Below are positions 48,280-58,577 of a stretch of 64,000 bases of DNA, piece by piece; position 1 is the first letter of the stretch; each line of letters starts with the position of its first letter. A program made the translations under genes and the position numbers. The stretch spans positions 15,740,729 to 15,804,728 of the forward strand of contig CM049314.1 in NCBI GenBank assembly GCA_026874595.1, in the 5' to 3' direction. The notes beneath the pieces are model-generated. The model saw only the letters and a list, made by a program, of their open reading frames with translations. It did no database searches and had not been told where the DNA came from. The DNA comes from Sipunculus nudus (lineage: Eukaryota; Annelida; Sipuncula; Golfingiida; Sipunculidae).

Positions 48280-48515
48280 GAGTTTAGCCAGTGCAGTAGC
48301 TGCATTCTATTTATAGCTTTAGCAGGCTGCCCACTGCATCAGATTTGGCACCAAAGTTCAGCCTGGATCTATTTATAGCTTTGGCAGACTGCCAACTGTG
48401 TCAGATTATGCAACAGGTCAAGAGTTCACTCAGTGCAGCCAGGTACAGGTCAAAAATTCATTCAGTCTAGCCAGGTGCAGGTCAAGAGTTCACACAGTGC
48501 AGTAGCTTGAGTCAG
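48280..48515. repeat. Short irregular minisatellite
   Basis: Recurring phrases GGTCAAGAGTT(C/T)A, CAGTGCAG(T/C), CTATTTATAGCTTT(A/G)GCAG and CCAGGT(A/G)CAGGTCAA are arranged as imperfect tandem modules of about 40-75 bp. Confidence 0.6.
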
Positions 48516-48649
48516 TAATTTTTCACAAATCCCATGGGGCAACTGCCTACTCACCTAAGCCTGGTCATCCCAGTGCATCAAACTCAAGGGAAGTTTGATG
48601 TATTGGCTTGATATTTTGACCTGTCTATGTCTTTTTGATGGCTTTCTTG

Positions 48650-48955
48650 TTCACAAGACAGGTGTTGCCACCTATATTGACTTTTGCACAGTGTATGCGC
48701 CTGCTTATTTCTACAGAGGAATTTGATGCATCACCCTGAAATTGGGCATATTTATACATATCAGGTAGCTTTATCGTGTACAAGACTGGTAGCGCCACCT
48801 ACAATAATTTTTGCACTGTGTATGTCCCTGCTTATTTCGCAGGAGGGGTTTGACATATCAGTCTGACATTGGGCATATGTATAAACCTCTTCGTTGTATA
48901 CAAGACTGGTGGTGCCAGCTACAGTGATTTTTGTTTTGTGGGCACCCATGCCAGA
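48650..48955. repeat. Family G partial copy
   Basis: Two to three modules with ACAAGACTGGTAGCGCCACC, TTTTTGCACTGTGTATG(T)C and GAAATTGGGCATAT, related to 45606-46753. Confidence 0.65.
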
Positions 48956-49190
48956 ATTTCAGCAGTGATGTTTGTGTAATTGTTTCTTGTTCAAAGTGTT
49001 TAGTACTTGCATTGTTTATATACATGTTACACATGTTCTTGAAAAGTAATGGTCCAGCAATGTTGCATTATACCTGGTGTAATCCCATTGCACAGGTTAG
49101 CATTAGGCCTGTAGGCCTTGTTCAGTTATTATTAAAATTCCAAGTATAATTTGAATGCAAACATGTCAACTGTTCTTCATTATGTTTCAG

Positions 49191-49234
49191 TGATGTACAC
49201 CAGTGAAAAACTGAAAGGCTATCAGAATTGTCGG
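49191..49234 (+). CDS. UVRAG: UVRAG-like protein, exon 3 (residues 58-72)
   Basis: TTTCAG acceptor, GTAAGT donor, phase 1 in and phase 0 out. It encodes (V)MYTSEKLKGYQNCR within the C2 domain. It aligns in position with the vertebrate segment between the first C2 strands and NPTW. The sequence itself is poorly conserved. Exon identity rests on matching phase and its place between strong exons. The intron before it is 14.3 kb and holds the LINE. Confidence 0.85.
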
Positions 49235-49378
49235 GTAAGTATCATAAGTAAGGTGTCAATATTGATTATTGCTTGCAGTCTGGAATTTTATTTTCATGGA
49301 GCCATTAATTATTAGCTACAGCCTGGGTTCAGCAATCATCTATCAATAAAATATTAATATAACATGATAAGACCAATT

Positions 49379-49450
49379 TTTAGCTCAGCTGACTTTCAGT
49401 CATGCTGGGCTACAGGGATGGGTCTTTGTCCGTCGTCCTTCTGTCTTTAC
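49379..49450 (-). repeat. Hairpin end fragment of family A/B
   Basis: TTTTTAGCTCAGCTGACTTT with a decayed partner arm, followed by GTCCGTCGTCC. It lies in UVRAG intron 3, 145 bp downstream of exon 3. Confidence 0.6.
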
Positions 49451-49804
49451 AGCAGGCCGGACTGTTAAGCCATCTATTTTGGTGTGTTAAGTTTTTTTAA
49501 ATAACATCAGTCTTGGAGCATTAAGAGAAAGGGATTTCTTTTTTTTTTTAGTTTTGTTGATAGGCTCAATTTTTCTTTTCAATTCTTTGCTGAGGCATCA
49601 ATCATCAGATTTGGCACTAGTGTCAGGCAGTAAATATCACACCAACACACAGTGTATAACAGTTCACCTTTAATAAAAGGTTTCTGTCAGTGTGATGATC
49701 CTTATACTGTCTCACTTTTATGAGAAACACCCATGTGTTTCACCCAGCTGTAAATTATGTGTTCTCATCTTATGTTAATCGCTTTATTTCTGTTTTGTTT
49801 TCAG

Positions 49805-49871
49805 AATCCAACATGGAAGAACTTTAACTTGACCATTCAAGGAGAAGAGGAAGAGGATACAGCAATGACTT
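49805..49871 (+). CDS. UVRAG: UVRAG-like protein, exon 4 (residues 73-95)
   Basis: TTTTCAG acceptor, donor GTATCC at 49872, phase 0 in and phase 1 out. It encodes NPTWKNFNLTIQGEEEEDT. NPTW followed by a hydrophobic strand is a classic C2-domain signature, present as NPTW in vertebrate UVRAG. The acidic run EEEED is a local feature. The donor is weaker than the others (GTATCC), but phase matches exon 5. Confidence 0.87.
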
Positions 49872-50004
49872 GTATCCTTAAACATCTACTTTAGCAGTTT
49901 ATGTTACATTAATTACAGGATCTAGTATACCTGGTGTTTTATAGTTTCATAATTGTTAAACAAACCTTAAAAATGTCAAATGTGTCCACAAAATGGTCAC
50001 AACA

Positions 50005-50700
50005 ATTTAAAGAACGTGTGAGTTTATGCCATGGTGTGGCATTGTCTGGTGCCCATCGTCTGTACCAACATTAACCCATCCTGTCTCAAAATTGGCAGAA
50101 GCTAGCATCACTAAATGTCATCCAACAGTGAGTCATCTAAAAACTCTGTCGGATTTTGTATATTTTTTGGCTGTCTGCATTGACTAAGATTTTACAGGGA
50201 AAAAGATTATAAAAAAACTTTTAAAATCTTCTCCAAAACTGATCCCAGAGACGAGCTCTCTCAAGTTTGTTCAAATGGTTTGGGTTTGATGAATTTTGCC
50301 TAGTGATAGGAATTTGAAATTAGTCATTTGGCCAAGTAAGCATACTAACATAACAATCTCAGAAATGGTAGGAGCTAGCATCTCCAAATTTAATGCAAAT
50401 GTTGGTCACATGAATCGTATTTGAAATGGAGGTTTTTGTGTCACCACTTGCATTGACTTGCATTGACATTGCTCATTTTTTTATGAGCAAAAAACTTGTA
50501 ATTTAGCCTCTTATAACTTCTGCATTAAACATGTTTTATAATGCAACTGTCAAGGCAAAATGTTTAATTTTTAACAAGAATTATCCTAGTGTAGGTTTCT
50601 CTCAATTATATAAGACTAGATCGGGTTCATTGTTTTTTGGTAGAGTCATAGAAAGCTGAAGTTGGTCTTGTGCCCAAGTAAGCCGGTTGTGGGTGGTTTT
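50005..50700. repeat. Family H copy
   Basis: Phrases ATGGTGTGGCATTGTCTGGT, AACAATCTCAGAAATGG and TTGGTCACATGAATCGTAT parallel 43320-43740. It is intronic in UVRAG. Confidence 0.6.
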
Positions 50701-50793
50701 CCTTAATTCACAGACAAAAGGCATTCTAGTTTTAAGTTTATCAGATTAATTTTTAGTTGTTTGCCCTTAATTCACAGAAAGCTTTCATTGTGA
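50701..50793 (+). repeat. UVRAG: 64-bp duplication of the exon 5 acceptor region
   Basis: CCTTAATTCACAGACAAAAG followed by GCATTCT at 50701 resembles CCTTAATTCACAGAAAG followed by CTTTCAT at 50765, the genuine acceptor and exon start. It is a single diverged duplication spanning a splice junction. Confidence 0.5.
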
Positions 50794-50882
50794 AGATCTG
50801 GTTAGAAGGGAGTGGGATTTCTCGTATCTTGCTGGTCAACTGGATGGTAGATTTAACAGGTCTCAACTTTGTTGGCCCCAAG
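50782..50882 (+). CDS. UVRAG: UVRAG-like protein, exon 5 (residues 95-128)
   Basis: Acceptor at ACAGAAAG (AG at 50780-50781), strong GTAAGC donor, phase 1 in and phase 0 out. The upstream AG at 50775-50776 would give an immediate stop with exon 4, which fixes the choice. It encodes FIVKIWLEGSG, then ISRILLVNWMVDLTGLNFVG. F(V/I)VKIW and a W-V-x-L-x-GL-x-(Y/F)-x-G segment are conserved with vertebrate UVRAG in the C2 domain. Confidence 0.93.
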
Positions 50883-51489
50883 GTAAGCACATCTGTTAAA
50901 CAGGTTTTGAGTAAATGAAAGTAATTAACCTTCCAAGAAACTGAAGGAATTGTTTTTAAATAGTGATTGAAATAAAGACTGGTGGTCTTTTTTTAGGAAA
51001 TGCCTTGTATGATTATTAACATGAAATGGTTACAGTGTCTGGAAAATTATAATTATTTGGTCTTTGGGAGGGTATAATTCCTGTTATTCTCAGATATAGG
51101 AAGTTTCCTGATGTCATGAGGGTGAATAGGAATAGTATACACACCTAAATTCTTTTCTTTTCAGAGAACTTATGATTTTTCCTAGAATGAGATTTCTTAT
51201 TTACCCTGATAAAATTCTTAATTTTCCATACTTTATTTAATTAGCTTACATTAATGGAAAATAGCCAGTAGTCTACCTTATTGACTGTACATACATCCTC
51301 AGACTGGGAGTCGGGGATACCGTGTTTTTGGCCATGGTTGAGCCACCACCACTGCTGCTGGTGTAGAGAATCCTAGCAGGGAGTTCAAATATTTCACGGA
51401 TATTTTACGTGCATGGATATGGGTTAGAGGACGAAGCCTAAATACCTTTACTGGGAGAGTAACCTTGACTTTGAATAGGTCATTGTTGT

Positions 51490-52310
51490 GTATAAATCAC
51501 ATAAAATCTTTAATATCTAAAGAAAGACTGCATAGATTGGTAAAAAAATCAGGTTGACTGAAGATCTTGGATGGCGTTGTCATGTACAGAAGACTGGGGC
51601 ACCACCGTTATCATTTTCTTGTTTTTGCGCTTGTTAATACCCCAATAATTGCCACTTTACAGTAGTGCAAGCTTTATAAGTTTTATGATAAACCTTTAGG
51701 ACAGATTTCTTTTGTATTATGCACATGCACAGATATGGCTTATTTGATGAATTGGGTTCATGACCTTCATTATGAGAGTGGCCTTGACATTTAATATTTC
51801 CATATGTAATATTTACCAAATATTATAATATAATATTAGGTAAAAACAAACAAAAGCAACATATTTCTTAAGTCTTTGGATGTATTTATCTGAAAATCAA
51901 ATTTGTAATGTGTCAGATGGTAAGTTGAATGAGTTAAAAAGCCAATGACCTTGCTTGATGTTGGTGTACCCCATAACTTTTGTAGTACGGCATGTTTCCC
52001 CTTCAATATTTGATACAAAAATGGTTTAAACCATGTTGTCTGATAGGTTTGAAAATTTATGACCTTGATCCTCATCTTGAGTTTTATAAACACATATCTC
52101 ATAAAGAATTGCATATTTTTTTCTTCAAATATGACAAACAAATTGTTTCCAGCAAGATCAAGGATTGATGTGAAAGTGGTGACCTTGACCTTGGTTTTCA
52201 AGGTCAAATCTGTCAAAATGTAGGATTTTTGTGAACCCCATAACTTTAAAGTACACTATATATTTCCTCATATTTGACACAAATTGTTTCCACCAAGATC
52301 TCAGACATAT
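51490..52310. repeat. AGGTCA-rich dispersed repeat
   Basis: Modules with GTGACCTTGACCTTGG, TTTCCACCAAGATCTCAGAC and CCATAACTTTAAAGTAC are related in inverse orientation to 7735-8540. It ends near 52310, next to a fragment of GCTCAGCTGACTGTAGG. Confidence 0.6.
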
Positions 52311-52345
52311 TCAGCTCAGCTGACTGTAGGCCATCCATTAACTGA

Positions 52346-52654
52346 TGTCTGGTAGTCATTGTTTATTCATATTTCAGCTGCAGTATGACGGTTTACCCAG
52401 ATATATAGACATTGTTTATTTACATTGTAGCTGCAGAAGGATAGTATACCGAAACATATAGACATTGTTCATTCATATTTTAGCCACAGTATGATGATTT
52501 ACCCTGACATGTAGACATTGTTTATATGTATTTTAACCACAGTATGATGATTTACCCAGACATGTAGACGTTGGTTATATGTATTTTAGCTGCAGTATGA
52601 TGATTTACCCAGACATGTAGACATTGTTTATATGTATTTTAGCTGCAGTATGAT
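52346..52654 (+). repeat. UVRAG: 53-bp array copying the exon 6 acceptor, 6 copies
   Basis: Exact 53-bp spacing of the junction motif TTTTAG|CTGCAGTATGAT occurs at 52378, 52431, 52484, 52537, 52590 and the genuine 52643. Each unit holds the polypyrimidine-like TATTTTAG and the first roughly 12 nt of exon 6, then GATTTACCCAGACATGTAGA and CATTGTTTATATG. The AG is kept in four of the five extra copies; the 52537 copy reads TTTTAACC. The real junction is the last copy, the only one followed by an open reading frame. Confidence 0.92.
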
Positions 52655-52735
52655 AGGTCTTCTTATCCTGGCATGACCTTGTGTTTTGGTTTGCGAGATG
52701 GTTTCTACAGCAACCCACCAGATGAGGAAATATAT
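52643..52735 (+). CDS. UVRAG: UVRAG-like protein, exon 6 (residues 129-159)
   Basis: 93 nt, phase 0 on both sides, GTAAGT donor. It encodes LQYDRSSYPGMTLCFGLRDG then FYSNPPDEEIY. FGL(N/R)DG(Y/F)Y is a conserved C2 phrase of UVRAG. The acceptor is the last of six tandem copies of the same junction, so choice of the right AG must depend on exon sequence or position. Confidence 0.93.
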
Positions 52736-52891
52736 GTAAGTACAGCTGTCCTTGAAAAGTATCATTTGAACAGAATTCAGAAAATTCAGAATTCAACATT
52801 CAGAATGGAACACGTTATATACAAGTTAGTTTATACAAGTTTGTGAATATGTGTGTGGATGTGGTGGATAGAGGTTAAAGAAAATGATACC

Positions 52892-54408
52892 TTTTTGGTT
52901 CAGCTGACTTTTAGTCATCTGAGCTATAGCAATGGTCATTTGTTGGTGACCAGTGATCCATCGGTTAACCAGGCAAATTTGGAAACCATTGGACCTACGA
53001 ATCCAAAATTCTGCATACAGTTAGATGTCCCCATCCTCTCCTACCAAATAAAAAAAATGAGTCACTGTGCCTTCAAAATATAAAGGAAAAACCTCCATTT
53101 TCAATTAAAAACCTAATGTTACACTTCAAGACTGTAAACCATGATAACCACTGGTGTTGTCTTGTTCATATTTGGCATAGCTATTTCTACATATATATCC
53201 TATGTACATTTCCTAAGGAATTAGGTCAATATTGTATAAATTGTTGAAGTCATGGGCCCAGAACATAATGGACTTGTCAAAATTCAGGAAACATATTTAC
53301 TCACCTAACATGATAAATGTTGAAGCAAGTGAGCCTATTTAAAAAATATACCTATATTTAACTTAGTTTTAATTGTATACCAGAAATTAGGTAAAAAATT
53401 TGTAAATATTCTAAGATATTAGCATGAATGTAAAATCAATACCTTTAATTTTGCCTAAATTTGAATATGTCCATTTATTTCCTGAAGGTACATTTCATTT
53501 AATTTTCACAATATGGACATACAAGTTTTTAAGTTATTTAATCTGAGATTTAAAAGCAATATAAAAAATTAAAGCTTATGTTCAAGTTTTGGTAGACCAG
53601 GTCAAGTATTGTTTTTAAAACACTTCCAGACTGCCCACCATGAAAGCCATTGTTATTTTTTGTTTATATTTTGCATAACTGTTCTCCCATATGTAATTGC
53701 CCGAAATTTGGTCAATATTGAGTTTTGTTTATATTTTGCATAACTTTTCCTCTATTTATTGTCTAAGTAATTTCCCCCAAATTTGGTCAATATTGAGTAA
53801 TTTGTTCAAGTTATTGGCATCAACATAATGTACCTTGTCAAAAACAGGAAAGATATCACTTACTTAACATGATAACTGTTGAAGCTAGAGAACCTATTTT
53901 AAAGAACTGTACTTTATTAAGATTTAACTGTATTCCAGAAATTAGATCAGTATTTTGCAATTTTATTAATTTATTAGCATATGAATGTAAAGTCATTACC
54001 TTAAATTTAGCCCAACTTCAGGCTGGGCACTTTATATGTAAGCTCTGTTGTTTCAGTATTAACATGCGGTACAGATAAGTTTTTAAGCTTTTATAGTCTG
54101 GAATTTGTAAGCAGTTAATCGGAAATGCAGTGTTACATCAGGCAAGGTTAGTGTCTTGGTGGTGCACCCAACTAGCCAGCCAGGCACCCAGGGCTTGTTA
54201 TGTTACTTACTTCGGCAGCTAGCTTACTCTAGGTCAGAGATTGTTTTGCAACAATGTCTTAATCATCAATACATGTCAATCATATCAACATGCAACCATG
54301 GCCTGTATAACCTCTTCCTCTCAGACTTTATCTCCATTTGATATTATTTTAGATTTTTACCTTCAAATTCACCTTCAGCTGAATAGAGTGACCAATGGGT
54401 CCCTTGTT
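52892..54408 (-). mobile_element. Family A element, reverse copy
   Basis: It starts near CTTTTTGGTTCAGCTGACTT with TAGTCATCTGAGCTATAG and ends GTGACCAATGGGTCCCTTGT. Interior blocks (GGACCTACGAATCCAAAATT, AGGAAAAACCTCC) parallel 44390-44520. The middle has a local duplication (TTTTGTTTATATTTTGCATA twice, 53660-53745). It is intronic in UVRAG. Confidence 0.7.
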
Positions 54409-54454
54409 TATGTTTTAATAGGACCATTTTCAATATTTTTCTGATATACCTACC

Positions 54455-54912
54455 TATAGTACAGAATAGTACAGTACAGTACAGTGTCTACCCAACAGTA
54501 TTGAAACAGCCTGCTAGTACAGTGCAATACCTATCCTCCCGTACATTACCTACCCTCCAGTACAGTACAGTACATATCCTTCAGTACAGCACCTACGCAG
54601 TACAGTACAGTACTTACCCTCCAGTACAGTGCAGTACCTACCCTCTGGTACATTACCTACCCGTTACCCTTAGAAACAGTACAGTACCTACCCTCAAGTA
54701 CAGTACCTACCCTTGAATACAGTACAGTACCTACCCTCCAGTACAGTACAGTACAGTTCTTACCCTAAAGTACCATGCAGTACCTACCCTAAAGTACCAT
54801 GCAGTACCTACCCTAAAATACCATGCAGTACCTACCCTCCACTACAGTACAATACCTACCCTCCAGTATAGTACAGTACCTTCCCTTTGGTAGAATAGAG
54901 TACATAACCTCC
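54455..54912. repeat. UVRAG: CAGTAC-type minisatellite
   Basis: Irregular tandem repeats of CAGTACAGTAC(C/A)TACCCTCC, with variants AAGTACCATGCAGTACCTAC. It lies in UVRAG intron 6, about 100 bp before exon 7, and is not derived from the exon itself. Confidence 0.9.
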
Positions 54913-55013
54913 AACATGTAGGGTTCCGGACCAAAAATTCTACAGTATTCATATACATTTACCCTTGTATATAATTTACCCCTGTATATAATGAAACTGG
55001 TATATCTGTACAG

Positions 55014-55105
55014 GAGAAGTATCGCAGCATCAGCTTACAGCAGTGTGTGATGCGAGTAGACCAAGGCGCCGTGAGACATTCCTACACCACCAGCTCACTA
55101 CTCAG
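55014..55105 (+). CDS. UVRAG: UVRAG-like protein, exon 7 (residues 160-190)
   Basis: CTGTACAG acceptor, donor CAG|GTCAGT, phase 0 in and phase 2 out. It encodes EKYRSISLQQCVMRVDQGAV then RHSYTTSSLLR at the junction. The vertebrate counterpart has VDQN...V and SLLR just before the coiled coil. The last 14 nt (AGCTCACTACTCAG) and the donor are the seed of the 71-bp array that follows at once. Read-through past the native donor meets an in-frame TAA at 55113, so use of any downstream copy of the donor would truncate the protein. Confidence 0.93.
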
Positions 55106-57513
55106 GTCAGTATAAAGTTTGCCATACATGGTGTGACTTGTCATGCAACAAGTCACAAAAAAAACTCACTACTCAGGTCAGTTTAGAGCCTGCTATACAT
55201 GGTGTGACTTGTCATGCAACAAGTCACAGAACAAGCTCACTACTCAGGTCAGTTTAAAGCCTGCCATATATGGTGTGACTTGTCATGCAACAAGTCACAG
55301 AACAAACTCACTACTCAGGTCAGTTTAAAGCCTGCCACACATGGTGTGACTTGTCATGCAACAAGTCACAGAACAAGCTCACTACTCAGATCAGTTTAAA
55401 GTCTGCCATACATGGTGTGACTTGTCATGCAACAAGTCACAGAACAAGCTCACTACTCAGGTCAGTTTAAAGTCTGCCATACATGGTGTGACTTGTCATG
55501 CAACAAGTCACAGAACAAGCTCACTACTCAGGTCAGTTTAAAGTCTGCCATACATGGTGTGACTTGTCATGCAACAAGTCACAAAACAAACTCACTACTC
55601 AGGTCAGTTTAAAGTCTGCCATACATGGTGTGACTTGTCATGCAACAAGTCACAGAACAAGCTCACCTTTCAGGTCAGTTTAAAGTTTGCCATACATGGT
55701 GTGACTTGTCATGCAACAAGTCACAGAACAAGCTCACTACTCAGGTCAGTTTAAAGCCTGCCATATATGGTGTGACCTGTCATGCAACAAGTCACAGAAC
55801 AAGCTCACTACTCAGGTCAGTTTAAAGCCTGTCATACATGGTGTGACTTGTCATGCAACAAGTCACAGAACAAACTCACCACTCAGGTCAGTTTAAAGCC
55901 TGCCATACATGGTGTGACTTGTCATGCAACAAGTCACAGAACAAGCTCACTGCTCAGGTCAGTGTAAAGCCTGCCATACATGGTGTGACTTGTCATGCAA
56001 CAAGTCACAGAACAAGCTCACTAATCAGGTCAGTTTAAAGCCTGCCACACATGGTGTGACTTGTCATGCAACAAGTCACAGAACAAGCTCACTACTCAGG
56101 TCAGTTTAAAGTCTGCCATACATTGTGTGACTTGTCATGCAAAAAGTCACAGAACAAGCTCACTACTCAGGTCAGTTTAAAGTCTGCCATACATGGTGTG
56201 ACTTGTCATGCAACAAGTCACAGAACAAGCTCACTACTCAGGTCAGTTTAAAGCCTGCCATACATGGTGTGACTTGTCATGCTACAAGTCACAAAACAAA
56301 CTCACTACTCAGGTCAGTTTAAAGCCTGCCATACATCGTGTGACTTGTCATGCTACAAGTCACAAAAAAAAACTCACTACTCAGGTCAGTTTTAAGTCTG
56401 CCATACATGGGGTGACTTGTCAAGCAACAAGTCACAGAACAAGCTCACTACTCAGGTCAGTTTAAAGTCTGCCATACATGGTGTGACTTGTCATGCTACA
56501 AGTCACAGAACAAGCTCACTACTCAGGTCAGTTTAAAGCCTGCCATATATGGTGTGACTTGTCATGCAACAAGTCACAGAACAAGCTCACTACTCAGGTC
56601 AGTATAAAGTTTGCCATACATGGTGTGACTTGTCATGCAACAAGTCACAGAACAAGCTCACTACTCAGGTCAGTTTAAAGTCTGCCATACATGGTGTGAC
56701 TTGTCATGCAACAAGTCACAGAACAAGCTCACTACTCAGGTCAGTATAAAGTCTGCCATACATGGTGTGACTTGTCATGCAACAAGTCACAGAACAAGCT
56801 CACTACTCAGGTCAGTTTAAAGTCTGCCATACATGGTGTGACTTGTCATGCAACAAGTCACAGAACAAGCTCACTACTCAGGTCAGTTTAAAGTCTGCCA
56901 TACATGGTGTGACTTGTCATGCAACAAGTCACAGAACAAGCTCACTACTCAGGTCAGTATAAAGTCTGCCATACATGGTGTGACTTGTCATGCAACAAGT
57001 CACAGAACAAGCTCACTACTCAGGTCAGTTTAAAGTCTGCCATACATGGTGTGACTTGTCATGCAACAAGTCACAGAACAAGCTCACTACTCAGGTCAGT
57101 TTAAAGTCTGCCATACATGGTGTGACTTGTCATGCAACAAGTCACAGAACAAGCTCACTACTCAGGTCAGTTTAAAGTCTGCCATACATGGTGTGACTTG
57201 TCATGCTACAAGTCACAGAACAAGCTCACTACTCAGGTCAGTTTAAAGTCTGCCATACATGGTGTGACTTGTCATGCAACAAGTCACAGAACAAGCTCAC
57301 TACTCAGGTCAGTTTAAAGTCTGCCATACATGGTGTGACTTGTCATGCAACAAGTCACAACACAAGCTCACTACTCAGGTCAGTTTAAAGTCTGCCATAC
57401 ATGGTGTGACTTCTCATGCAACAAGTCACAGAACAAGCTCACTGCTCAGGTCAGTGTAAAGCCTGCCATACATGGTGTGACTTGTCAAGCAACAAGTAAC
57501 AGAACAAGCTTGT
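55092..57513 (+). repeat. UVRAG: 71-bp array copying the exon 7 donor, about 34 units
   Basis: The unit is AGCTCACTACTCAG|GTCAGT, then TTAAAGTCTGCCATACATGG, then the hairpin TGTGACTTGT-CATGCA-ACAAGTCACA, then GAACA. The spacing is 71 bp almost throughout, with a 72-bp unit near 56350-56422. The first unit overlaps the end of exon 7. Nearly every copy preserves CAG|GT; the unit at 55389 reads CAG|AT. Units from about 56560 to 57400 are the most alike, suggesting recent amplification of the 3' half. The many 61-codon ORFs here are translations of the array; 71 is not a multiple of three. Confidence 0.97.
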
Positions 57514-58080
57514 CAAGTGACATGTCACTCAACATGAACAGTCCATACACACAGGGACTTATTCTGCAACATGTTCTGCACAAATATGATGAAAACTACA
57601 TGCATCCAACATACCCTCGATGATTCCACTATTATTTTGCCTTTTTCACTTTAATATTTATGTTATTTTTTTTTTTGTGTTGAGGATAAATTTATTCTGC
57701 CCTTGACATATACTCTTACTTCTCTTTAATGATATAGATCTTAAGACAAAATAGGTATGGATATTGCGAAATAGTTCCACAACATCTGTGTTTCCTGTGG
57801 ACCCTGTCAAAACACATGGCACCCTAATCAGACATGGGGATACCCATGGATGATCACATGATCACAGGATAACATTCCTAACAACAGTCACTGTATTCAT
57901 TGGCTGTTTTCCTAGCGCTAGATCTGATGTCATGTGACAAATTGCAGGAAAAAATAACATGTTTCTTCTTCTCATGCTACTCGTGAAAACTCCGTCCCAT
58001 ACACAGTGCGATATGGCCCAGAACAAGCATGTTCTGTGGCTTGTCACATGACAAGTCAAACCATGCATGGCAGTCTTTAA
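57514..58080. other. UVRAG: Segment ending in an inverted copy of the 71-bp unit
   Basis: Positions 58025-58080 (CATGTTCTGTGGCTTGTCAC, then ATGACAAGTCAAACCATGCA, then TGGCAGTCTTTAA) are a diverged reverse complement of the AAAG(T/C)CTGCCATACATGG to AGAACA part of the array unit. The intervening 500 bp is unique in the window. The pair could be the two TIRs of a small DNA transposon whose left end was amplified. Confidence 0.6.
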
Positions 58081-58471
58081 TGTTAAAGGTTAAAGCTCAA
58101 TATAAATTATGTTAAAATACCATAATAAAATGGTACCTGAGATATATGAGAGAACAATGTTAATGGTATATGGAGTAGATAAACTTCCAGCACTTTTTCA
58201 GCTCATAATTGTATATATTATATTTCTTTTTAAGGAGATCAGTTTTGAGCTGTGGAATTAGCATTTGAATAATAGGTTTAATGCTGCAGTATATATGATA
58301 ATTACAATCTGCAATACTCTCATTCCAATATATCCATTTTTCTCAAAATAAACATCGAAGGTTTTTTTTACATTCTTGAGTCACCCTGAGAATGTTGAGG
58401 TTTCAGTTAGAATAAAGCAATTAATAGTAACTGTAATGTGTTGAGCATAATGATATGGTTTTTGTTTACAG

Positions 58472-58577
58472 GATTCAAACCATTCTTAGAGCCATCAAGC
58501 AAACCCAAGTGGTCGTACAAAAGATCAGGAAATCTATAGAGGAAAGGCTGAGTCGCTCACAGCCCAGAACATCAAAG
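58472..58577 (+). CDS. UVRAG: UVRAG-like protein, exon 8 (residues 190-225, coiled coil)
   Basis: TTTACAG acceptor, donor AAG|GTGGGT, phase 2 in and phase 0 out. It encodes IQTILRAIKQTQVVVQKIRK then SIEERLSRSQPRTSK. AIKQTQV-VQKI-K-IEE-L is one of the best-conserved parts of UVRAG and opens the coiled coil that pairs with Beclin 1. The last 31 nt, from GCTGAGTCGCTCACAGCCCA onward, seed the 50-bp array downstream. Confidence 0.95.

Noticed and set aside
50771-50777. Alternative exon 5 acceptor at TTCACAG (AG 50775-50776)
   Set aside because: Joining exon 4 (phase 1, T) to AAAGC gives TAA at once. The AG at 50780-50781 keeps the frame and the FIVKIW motif.
55092-57513. CRISPR-like array
   Set aside because: The units are directly abutting with no unique spacers, and the host is a eukaryote.
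55143-57623. More than thirty 61-codon ORFs at 71-bp steps
   Set aside because: Each is the same 71-bp array read in a rotating frame, ending at the same stop in the third unit. It is not a gene family.
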